The notes beneath the pieces are model-generated. The model had not been told where the DNA came from, did no database searches, and worked only from the letters and a program-made list of their open reading frames with translations. Of a DNA stretch of 8,077 nucleotides, positions 1-5,443 are shown piece by piece. A program made the translations under genes and the position numbers. Origin of the DNA: Acidobacteriota bacterium (GTDB lineage: Bacteria > Acidobacteriota > Blastocatellia > RBC074). Position 1 is the first letter of the stretch. Each line of letters starts with the position of its first letter. Location: contig JAGNMH010000220.1 of NCBI GenBank assembly GCA_017991275.1, forward strand, positions 1 to 8,077, given 5' to 3'.

Positions 1-521
1 TTGATCGCGGCCAAACAATCATCAGTGATTCGAAATCCGGCGTCACTGGCGCAGGTAAACAGCCGACTTCGGCGACGCACTTTGTCGAAGTCAGCGAAAG
101 CTTCAAATCGTACAGCATCTTCAAACATCGCCACACGCCGGAAATCGCTCAAGGCTTGGGAATCGAAAACTCGCCGACCGCGCTGATCTTCACGCCGCAT
201 TTGCTGCCGATCAATCGAGGCATTCTTTCGACGATTTACGCGCGGCTGAACGCCGGAGTCACTCGCGCCGACGTGTTGAAAGTCTGGCGGGAAACCTTCG
301 CCGCTTCGCCGTTTGTTCGAGTCTTTGACGCCGCACAGCTTCCAGAAATCAAGTTCGTAGCCAACACGCCTTACTGCGACATCGGCTGCGCGGTGGACGA
401 AGCGACAGGCCAGTTGATAGTCGTTTCCGCCGAAGACAATCTGCTGAAAGGCGCGGCCAGTCAGGCTCTGCAAAACGCCAACGTGGCTTTCGGCTTTGAC
501 GAAGGAGCTGGCTTACGATGA
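1..521 (+). CDS. argC: N-acetyl-gamma-glutamyl-phosphate reductase, C-terminal part (5' end outside window)
   Basis: This enzyme makes N-acetylglutamate semialdehyde from N-acetylglutamyl phosphate using NADPH, the third step of ornithine synthesis in the cytoplasm. The reading frame is open from base 3 to the TGA at 519-521, giving 172 residues; the first two bases finish a codon that starts upstream. Visible family landmarks, numbered within the fragment, are SDSKSGVTGAGK near residues 8-19, the HRHTPEI motif at 42-48 that holds the catalytic His of the family, FTPHLLPINRGIL near 61-73, and the usual C-terminal block around KGAASQALQNANVAFG. The nucleophilic Cys and the NADPH-binding domain lie upstream of the window. 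An ATG at 156 lies inside the conserved fold and is not the start. The stop overlaps the argB start as ATGA, so the two are translationally coupled. Identification is very secure. Confidence 0.97.
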   Translation, partial: DRGQTIISDSKSGVTGAGKQPTSATHFVEVSESFKSYSIFKHRHTPEIAQGLGIENSPTALIFTPHLLPINRGILSTIYARLNAGVTRADVLKVWRETFAASPFVRVFDAAQLPEIKFVANTPYCDIGCAVDEATGQLIVVSAEDNLLKGAASQALQNANVAFGFDEGAGLR

Positions 522-1312
522 GCAGAACTGTCATCAAACTCGGCGGCAGCATTCTGATTAACGCCGAACTTCGCAAAAAACTGGTAGCTCAAATCGCCGA
601 ACTCCACGCCGCCGGTCACGAACTGATTCTGGTTCACGGCGGAGGCAAACAGATTGCGGCGCTGCTGACGAAACTTGGCGTCGAATCTCACTTCCACGAT
701 GGATTGCGAATCACGGATGCCGTGGCGCGCAACGTAGTCCAAATGGTTTTGGCCGGTCAGGTCGGCAAGGATTTGATTGCTGAACTAGCTCGCGTCGGAG
801 TCAACGCGGCCAGCATTGCAGGCGGCGACGGCCAGAGCTTTCTGGCTGAAAAGATGAACGCCGAGGATGGAACGGATGTGGGATTTGTCGGGCGAATCGT
901 CAAAACGAACTCGGCGTTGATTGACGCAATGCTCTCTGCCGCAGTCATGCCTGCGGTCGCGTGTCTGGCAATGGGCGAAACCGACAAGGAGTATTACAAC
1001 GTCAACGGCGATCAAATGGCGGCTTCGGTGGCAGGCGGTTGTTTGGCCGAAACGCTGGTTTTCGTCACGGATGTCGGCGGAGTCCTGGACGGCGAAGGCA
1101 GGCAAATTCAACAACTCAATCGCGCTGGCATCGGCGAATTGATGACCAGCGGAGTCGCTTCAGGCGGCATGCGTCCGAAGTTGCGCGCCTGTTTGGAAGG
1201 ATTAGAAGCCGGAGTCGGGCGAATCCTGATTGTCGGCGCTGCGGAAGAAAACGTACTGACACGAGTGCTGCAAAATGGAGAATCGCTGGGAACTACGATT
1301 CACGTTGGGTGA
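518..1312 (+). CDS. argB: Acetylglutamate kinase
   Basis: Phosphorylates N-acetyl-L-glutamate with ATP, the second step of ornithine synthesis; a cytoplasmic amino-acid-kinase-fold enzyme. The 264-residue protein begins directly with the first strand, VIKLGGS, with Lys7. HGGGK follows at 40-44, GLRITD at 62-67 with the substrate-binding Arg64, the N-V-N-G-D block at 161-165, TDVGGVLD at 184-191 and GGMRPK at 216-221. By family comparison Lys7, Asp165 and Lys221 are the catalytic trio matching Lys8, Asp162 and Lys217 of the E. coli enzyme, and Asn161 matches Asn158. The length is like the E. coli arginine-insensitive enzyme; the N-terminal helix present in arginine-inhibited hexameric kinases is absent. 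The start is fixed by the ATGA overlap with argC and by the fold starting at once. Identification is very secure; loss of feedback is inferred. Confidence 0.98.
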   Translation: MSRTVIKLGGSILINAELRKKLVAQIAELHAAGHELILVHGGGKQIAALLTKLGVESHFHDGLRITDAVARNVVQMVLAGQVGKDLIAELARVGVNAASIAGGDGQSFLAEKMNAEDGTDVGFVGRIVKTNSALIDAMLSAAVMPAVACLAMGETDKEYYNVNGDQMAASVAGGCLAETLVFVTDVGGVLDGEGRQIQQLNRAGIGELMTSGVASGGMRPKLRACLEGLEAGVGRILIVGAAEENVLTRVLQNGESLGTTIHVG

Positions 1313-1325
1313 CAAACAATTGACC

Positions 1326-1416
1326 ATTAGCCATTGGCCATTGACCATTAACCGATTGGGTAAGAGCGTTTCTCCCCTGACGATTAATAGCTAATGCGTA
1401 ATGGATAATGGCTAAT
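1326..1416. repeat. Imperfect long inverted repeat (CCATT/AATGG type) between argB and the argD fusion
   Basis: The 146-base spacer after argB holds a low-complexity palindrome. The left arm 1326-1350 is built of CCATT-like units (ATTAGCCATT, CCATT, CATTA) and pairs in register with the right arm 1392-1416 (TAATG, AATGG, AATGGCTAAT). Pairing is 10 bp, a 2-base mismatch, 5 bp, a 3-base mismatch, then 5 bp, around a loop of about 41 bases that itself contains GGG and CCC runs. In RNA it could form an extended hairpin that attenuates or stabilises the argB-argD transcript. No T-tract follows the stem, so it is not a classical terminator. It resembles scattered intergenic palindromes of the REP kind; copies elsewhere in the genome cannot be seen from here. 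Confidence 0.6.
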
Positions 1417-1458
1417 TCTGGTTTTAATGTTTGCAAGCAGGAGAAACGGATTTAGCCG

Positions 1459-3180
1459 ATGAGCGAATTTATCTTTGTGTATGGAACGTTGCGGCCTGCG
1501 ATGGCTCCGCCTGAAATGAAAGAGATTGTAGGGCGATGGAAGCCTGCGGGTTCGGCGACGGTGTTGGGTCAGCTTTTGGATTTGGGCGATTACACGGGAG
1601 CGGTGCTGGACGCTAATACATCTTCGCGCATTGTCGGCGAAGTTTTTGAACTGCCGAACGATCCGGCGATGATGGCTACGCTGGATGAATACGAAGGCTT
1701 TGACGCCGACGAACCCGATACCAGTCTGTTTCATCGTGTCAAAACTCAGGTCAAAATGGCCAGCGGCGGCAACCAGCCTTGCTGGATGTACGTTTACAAC
1801 CGTAACGCTTCTGACGCGGCTTCGCTGACTGGCCGTGAAGTCAGTAAACCGGTTGCGGCTGCGGCTTCAGCCGGAAAGGCGCAAAAGAAATCATCACGAA
1901 AAACTACAAAAGCGGAGAAGGAATTGAACGAACAAGATCAAACAACAACGTTTACTCTTGAACAGGCTCAGAGCCTGGAATCGCAGTTTTTGATGCAGAC
2001 TTACGGGCGCGCGCCCGTGATGCTCGTGCGCGGAAAAGGTTCGACGCTTTACGACGCCAACGGCAAAGCTTATTTGGATTTCATTTCGGGCATCGGCGTC
2101 AATGTGCTCGGTTACGATCATCCGCGCGTTCGCCGCGTGTTGCGTGAACAGGGGGATTTGCTGCATACGTCGAATCTTTACTACCACCCGTTTCAAGGGC
2201 AGTTGGCAGAAAAGCTGACCAAAGCCGCCGGGATGGCTCGCGCTTTTTTCTGCAACACAGGAACCGAAGCCAACGAAGGCGTGCTGAAACTGGCGCGCGG
2301 GTTTCATTACCGACAAGGCCGCGAACATCAGACGGAGTTTGTCGCGCTGACCAATTCCTTTCACGGACGAACACTTGGCGCGCTTTCAATCACGGGGCAG
2401 GAAAAATACCGCAAACCGTTTGAGCCTTTGATCCCCGGCGTCAGCTTCATTGATCCAAACAATTGTGCAGACAACTTTGCCGAAGCTCGCGCGGCTATCA
2501 CAGAACGCACAGCCGCCGTGCTCATCGAAACCATTCAGGGCGAAAGCGGCATCGTCGCCATCAGCGATGAATTTCTGAAAGTTGTTCGCCAGCGTTGCGA
2601 CGAAACCGGCGCGCTGCTGATTCTGGACGAAGTGCAATGCGGGCTTGGAAGAACCGGGACGTTGTTCGCGTTTGAGCACACTTCGGTCAAACCCGACCTG
2701 CTTTGCGTAGCCAAACCGCTGGGACTGGGCGTTCCGCTTGGAGCCTTTTTGGTGGCTGAAAAGTTTGTCGAAGGTTTGAAAGCTGGCGATCACGGCACGA
2801 CTTTTGGCGGCGGCCCGCTGGCTTGCCGGTTGAGCCTGGAATTTCTGCAAATGCTGGACGAAGAACACCTGATGCAGCGCGTGATGGAAGTCGGCACTTT
2901 CTTCCGCAAAAAGCTGCGCCGGTTGCAGCGCGAAGTCCCAGGCACGATCACTGAAGTTCGCGGAATGGGTTTGATGGTCGGCGCTGAAATCGCCTTCAAC
3001 GGCAAAAACGTCGTGACCAAAATGCTGGAACGAGGATTTCTGATGAACTGCACGCACGACACTGTGCTGCGCTTTCTGCCGCCGTACATCATCAAGAAAG
3101 CCGAGATCACAGCTCTGGTAACGGCTCTTGGAGAAGTGTTGGCTGAACAAGCAAAACTGATTCAGCAATCGGAAAATTGA
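1459..3180 (+). CDS. argD: Fusion: gamma-glutamylcyclotransferase-like domain + acetylornithine aminotransferase
   Basis: A 573-residue protein of two parts. Residues 1 to about 125 form an AIG2/GGCT-like domain: YGTLRP at 8-13, LDEYEGFD at 75-82 with Glu79 at the place of the catalytic acid in gamma-glutamylamine and related cyclotransferases, and a closing YVYN at 111-114. Residues about 127-160 are a Lys/Ala/Ser-rich linker. Residues about 165-573 are a full class III PLP aminotransferase of the ArgD type: GTEANEG at 268-274, SFHGRTLGALS at 300-310, the PLP-contacting Asp390 in LDEVQCGLGRTG, the PLP Lys419 in AKPLGLGVPLGA and GTTFGGG at 446-452. The ArgD part makes N-acetylornithine from the semialdehyde using glutamate. 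A stop codon lies six bases before the ATG, and MSEFIFVYGTLRP is a normal start for the domain; AGGAG at 1439-1443 is rather far (15 bases). The role of the GGCT-like part is unknown. The ArgD call is firm from context, though gamma-glutamyl-polyamine or GABA-type substrates cannot be excluded. Confidence 0.93.
   Translation: MSEFIFVYGTLRPAMAPPEMKEIVGRWKPAGSATVLGQLLDLGDYTGAVLDANTSSRIVGEVFELPNDPAMMATLDEYEGFDADEPDTSLFHRVKTQVKMASGGNQPCWMYVYNRNASDAASLTGREVSKPVAAAASAGKAQKKSSRKTTKAEKELNEQDQTTTFTLEQAQSLESQFLMQTYGRAPVMLVRGKGSTLYDANGKAYLDFISGIGVNVLGYDHPRVRRVLREQGDLLHTSNLYYHPFQGQLAEKLTKAAGMARAFFCNTGTEANEGVLKLARGFHYRQGREHQTEFVALTNSFHGRTLGALSITGQEKYRKPFEPLIPGVSFIDPNNCADNFAEARAAITERTAAVLIETIQGESGIVAISDEFLKVVRQRCDETGALLILDEVQCGLGRTGTLFAFEHTSVKPDLLCVAKPLGLGVPLGAFLVAEKFVEGLKAGDHGTTFGGGPLACRLSLEFLQMLDEEHLMQRVMEVGTFFRKKLRRLQREVPGTITEVRGMGLMVGAEIAFNGKNVVTKMLERGFLMNCTHDTVLRFLPPYIIKKAEITALVTALGEVLAEQAKLIQQSEN
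1914..1926 (+). promoter_or_regulatory. Possible internal ribosome-binding site and TTG start for a free ArgD
   Basis: Inside the linker of the fusion, GGAG (1914-1917) stands six bases before an in-frame TTG (1924-1926, codon 156). Starting there would give a 418-residue protein beginning M-N-E-Q-D-Q, close to the usual length of stand-alone ArgD, with the whole aminotransferase fold. The spacing is better than that of the annotated ATG at 1459. It could be a working second start, or a relic of the time when the two genes were separate. Seen: the motif, spacing and frame. Inferred: its use. Confidence 0.45.
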
Positions 3181-3270
3181 AACGCAAAGGGGCAAAAGGG
3201 CAAAGGGGCAAAGGGGCAAAAGGATTTTCTCTTTTAGCTTTGCGCCTTTGTGGCTTGGCGTCTTTGCGTT
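3181..3270. repeat. Intergenic imperfect palindrome with GGGGCAAA tandem units
   Basis: This element starts on the base after the argD stop codon and fills most of the spacer to argA. Its ends are exact inverted repeats, AACGCAAAG at 3181-3189 and CTTTGCGTT at 3262-3270. Inside, the left half is a degenerate tandem of GGGGCAAA units and the right half, read in reverse, is a related CGCAAAG/CACAAAGG series, so the two halves pair imperfectly. The right end lies 13 bases before the argA ATG, just clear of its purine-rich ribosome-binding region. It looks like a REP-type repeat; only a whole-genome search would show other copies. Confidence 0.6.
3189..3216 (+). other. Potential G-quadruplex motif
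   Basis: Four G-runs (GGGG, GGG, GGGG, GGGG) are separated by loops of 5, 4 and 4 bases (CAAAA, CAAA, CAAA). This fits the usual G3+N1-7 rule on the coding strand, so it could form in the mRNA nine bases after the argD stop. It lies inside the larger palindrome, and the two structures would compete. Formation is inferred from the pattern only. Confidence 0.5.
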
Positions 3271-3283
3271 GAAGAAAGAAAAG

Positions 3284-3811
3284 ATGATTATTCGCAAAGC
3301 TAAAACTGCCGACGCCGTTCGGATTCACGAACTGGTCAACCTATACGCCAGACAAGAGCAGATGCTGCCACGAACGATGCTCAGCATTTACGAAAACATT
3401 CGCGACTTTCACGTGGCGGAGTTGGACGGAAAAGTCGTCGGCTGTTCGGGGTTGCATTTCACCTGGGGAGACATGGCTGAAGTCCGTTCATTGGCTGTTG
3501 ACAACGCGGCCAGCGGCCGTGGCATTGGCAGTCAACTGGTCGAGGCCAACATTGCCGAAGCGCGCGAGCACGGCCTGGTTCAGGTTTATGCGTTCACCTA
3601 TGTGACTGAATTTTTTGGGAAACTGGGCTTTCGCGTGGTTGCCCACGATTCAATGCCGCGCAAGGTCTGGATGGATTGCATCAACTGCCCAAAATTCAAC
3701 TGTTGCGATGAAGTGGCCATGGTGCTCGACCTGGTTGAAGGCGCAAACCCGGAGCCTTTTGATGTCAGTCAAGTAAACATCCCCATCGTCAGGATCGAAA
3801 AACGCAGTTGA
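3284..3811 (+). CDS. argA: Short-form N-acetylglutamate synthase (GNAT acetyltransferase)
   Basis: Likely transfers acetyl from acetyl-CoA to the alpha-amino group of glutamate, the first step of arginine synthesis. The 175-residue protein is a single GNAT domain without the amino-acid-kinase domain of E. coli-type ArgA. Landmarks: MIIRKAKTADA at the start, LPR...IYENIRDF at 28-42, EVRSLAVD at 66-73, the acetyl-CoA loop SGRGIG at 77-82 (Ser where Gln/Arg is usual), FFGKLGFR at 110-117, and the C-terminal KVWMDCINCPKF block with Cys132, Cys135, Cys140 and Cys141 followed by DEVAM, typical of short NAGS proteins. ATG 3284 is chosen because homologues start at this point and a purine-rich stretch (3271-3283) precedes it; a longer frame from 3248 would read through the palindromic repeat. 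Its place between argD and argJ supports the call. Some members of this family are annotated only as generic acetyltransferases. Confidence 0.88.
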   Translation: MIIRKAKTADAVRIHELVNLYARQEQMLPRTMLSIYENIRDFHVAELDGKVVGCSGLHFTWGDMAEVRSLAVDNAASGRGIGSQLVEANIAEAREHGLVQVYAFTYVTEFFGKLGFRVVAHDSMPRKVWMDCINCPKFNCCDEVAMVLDLVEGANPEPFDVSQVNIPIVRIEKRS

Positions 3812-3872
3812 GCCTGAGTTGTTTGATGGTTGTCGTAACTCAATACCGAACAACGACTTCCCGAAAACGGAC

Positions 3873-3896
3873 AGCCAAGTGCGGAAGCGCCTGGCT
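3873..3896 (+). terminator. Hairpin with GGAA tetraloop after argA, possible weak terminator
   Basis: AGCCAAGTGC pairs with GCGCCTGGCT around a GGAA loop of the stable GNRA class: nine pairs including one G-T wobble, with one A-C mismatch. It lies about 60 bases past the argA stop. The next T-run (TTCTTTT, 3908-3913) begins some 11 bases after the stem, too far for a standard intrinsic terminator, so it may instead be a leader or mRNA-stability structure between argA and argJ. Confidence 0.35.
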
Positions 3897-3914
3897 AAAT
3901 AACGGATTCTTTTA

Positions 3915-3929
3915 GCCAATCTGATTGGC
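3915..3929. promoter_or_regulatory. 15-bp dyad GCCAAT-N3-ATTGGC upstream of argJ
   Basis: A perfect 6-bp inverted repeat with a 3-base centre lies about 96 bases before the argJ ATG in a 213-base non-coding gap. Its size and place suit a dimeric repressor or activator site. It does not resemble the ArgR box. Its right arm overlaps a sigma-54-like TGGCAC element. Function is not shown by sequence alone. The rest of the gap (3812-4024) shows no convincing gene, and no clear promoter is visible. Confidence 0.3.
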
Positions 3930-4024
3930 ACATAACTTGGAAAGGAAACTGAGACCAAGGTTCGGCGGGCTGACCGAGTGTTAATGCTTTAGCCCTGAAC
4001 GTCGTTCTCTTGGCTCTGTGAAAA

Positions 4025-5263
4025 ATGAGTAGCAAAAAAATGGCGTCTCACTCCGCAGGCAAGCGGGCAGATTTTTCGGTCGCGTTGCCAAAAGGATTTC
4101 TGGCCGGAACAGCCGGTTGTGGTTTGAAAAAACGTGGCGGCGAAGATTTGGCGATCATATTTTCTGAACGCCCGGCGGTTGCCGCCGCAGTTTTCACCCA
4201 AAACCTGGTGGCGGCTGCGCCTGTTTTGTTGTCGCGTGAACATATACGCCATCGGACTCATCGTGCAATCATTGTTAATTCCGGGGGTGCGAATGCCTGC
4301 ACCGGTCAGGAAGGGCTGAACGACGCGCAGCAAGCTGCGGAACTGGTTGCCGAATACTTCAACTGTGACGATCGTGAAGTTCTGGTCGCTTCGACCGGAG
4401 TCATTGGTCAGCGCTTGGATATGGCAAAAGTCGAATCCGGCATACGCGCCGCGACCGCGGAACTTTCGCGCGAACGCGGCTGGAACGTGGCCGAAGCGAT
4501 TATGACCACAGACACGCGACCGAAACGCGCCAGCCGGCGGATCAAGCTCGGTGGCAAAACGGTGACGATTGCCGGTGTGGCCAAAGGCTCTGGGATGATT
4601 CATCCAAATATGGCTACGCTGCTGGCGTTTGTGACGACGGATGCAGCAATTTCAAAATTGGCGCTTCAGGCTGGGCTGAAGCAGGCGGCCAATCTGACTT
4701 TCAACCGCGTTTCGGTGGATGGCGATACTTCGACCAATGATTCGCTGATGGCGCTGGCTAATGGCGCGGCTGAAAATCCGCCGATTGCAAAAGCTTCAGG
4801 TGCGGACTTTGAAGCATTCACAAAAGCGTTGACAGACGTTTGCCGCGAACTGGCACTTGAAGTCGCCCGCGACGGTGAAGGCGCAACAAAACTGGTAACG
4901 ATTCACGTTCGCCGGGCACCCAGTATGCGCGACGCTGAAAAAATAGCTGTGACCGTCGCTACCAGTCCGCTCGTCAAGACTGCTTTAGCCGGAGCCGATG
5001 CCAATTGGGGCAGAATTCTGGCCGCCGCAGGTCGCAGCGGAGCCAAATTTGATGTTTCAAAAGTCGAAATCAAAATCGGCAAACTGGTTGTCGCACGAAA
5101 TGGGCGTGGCGTGAACTTCAGCGAAGTTCACGCCCTGGACATTCTGAAACGCGACGAAGTAACAGTAACAATTGATCTGCATCAGGGCGAAGCAGAGGTC
5201 ACGGAATGGACTTGTGATATGACTGAAGGTTACATTCGCATCAATGCGGATTATCGTTCGTAA
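4025..5263 (+). CDS. argJ: Glutamate N-acetyltransferase / ornithine acetyltransferase
   Basis: Moves the acetyl group from N-acetylornithine to glutamate, releasing ornithine and regenerating N-acetylglutamate, the step that makes the pathway cyclic. Some members can also use acetyl-CoA. The 412-residue precursor has all ArgJ landmarks: FTQN at 57-60, NSGGANACTG at 85-94, the oxyanion-hole segment STGVIG at 123-128, the self-cleavage site KGSGMIHPNMATLLAF at 187-202, and the C-terminal INADYRS. By family knowledge it cuts itself between Ala197 and Thr198, leaving Thr198 as the N-terminal nucleophile of the beta chain. Length is normal and no key residue is missing. A stop codon lies two codons upstream of ATG 4025; ATG 4040 (codon 6) is an equally plausible start, since neither has a good Shine-Dalgarno. 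It sits 213 bases after argA and so may have its own promoter. Confidence 0.97.
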   Translation: MSSKKMASHSAGKRADFSVALPKGFLAGTAGCGLKKRGGEDLAIIFSERPAVAAAVFTQNLVAAAPVLLSREHIRHRTHRAIIVNSGGANACTGQEGLNDAQQAAELVAEYFNCDDREVLVASTGVIGQRLDMAKVESGIRAATAELSRERGWNVAEAIMTTDTRPKRASRRIKLGGKTVTIAGVAKGSGMIHPNMATLLAFVTTDAAISKLALQAGLKQAANLTFNRVSVDGDTSTNDSLMALANGAAENPPIAKASGADFEAFTKALTDVCRELALEVARDGEGATKLVTIHVRRAPSMRDAEKIAVTVATSPLVKTALAGADANWGRILAAAGRSGAKFDVSKVEIKIGKLVVARNGRGVNFSEVHALDILKRDEVTVTIDLHQGEAEVTEWTCDMTEGYIRINADYRS

Positions 5264-5276
5264 AGAGGTGGTTGGT

Positions 5277-5334
5277 AGTTGGCAATTGATGGTTGGACAA
5301 TAGATTGCCAATCACTAGCAAACAATTACCAACT
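5277..5334. repeat. Inverted repeat of the GTTGG/CCAAC type between argJ and tolC
   Basis: The spacer after argJ is a low-complexity, GTTGG-rich stretch that turns into its own complement. AGTTGGCAATTG (5277-5288) matches CAATTACCAACT (5323-5334) with one mismatch, and within it TTGGCAAT (5279-5286) is exactly complementary to ATTGCCAA (5304-5311), so two alternative hairpins are possible. It begins 13 bases after the argJ stop. It has no T-tract suited to an intrinsic terminator. It is of the same general style as the two spacer palindromes upstream but has a different sequence. Confidence 0.55.
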
Positions 5335-5443
5335 GCCATTCCAATTTTCTTGCAACCGCTACTATAAACTGTTCGTAGACAGTGGCGGTAAGTTACCGGA
5401 AGACAATCGTTTTCAAAGCAATTCAACTCGGAGAAAGAGGAAG

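Noticed and set aside
1..186. Forward 61-codon frame at the left edge, Arg/Ser-rich
   Set aside because: It is in a different frame from argC, whose conserved motifs run through the same bases from position 3; the translation has no recognisable motif and looks like a shadow.
3189..3221. GGGGCAAA tandem as a CRISPR-like array
   Set aside because: Units are 7-9 bases with no unique spacers; it is a degenerate simple repeat.
3248..3283. Upstream extension of argA from an earlier ATG
   Set aside because: The extra 12 codons translate the palindromic repeat; homologues begin at the M-I-I-R-K-A segment and the purine-rich RBS precedes 3284.
2386..3297. Antisense open frame of 303 codons opposite argD
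   Set aside because: No family motif, runs through the palindromic spacer, and lies over conserved aminotransferase coding sequence.
3826..3915. Small forward ORF of 29 codons between argA and argJ
   Set aside because: No ribosome-binding site, no recognisable motif, and it overlaps the hairpin; its length is expected by chance.
5350..5368. TTGCAA and TATAAA as a tolC promoter
   Set aside because: The spacing between the two hexamers is only 7 bases, and no acceptable -35 lies about 17 bases before TATAAA.
5279..5443. Upstream extension of tolC
   Set aside because: It would place 55 residues of translated repeat ahead of a clear signal peptide; a strong Shine-Dalgarno sits directly before 5444.
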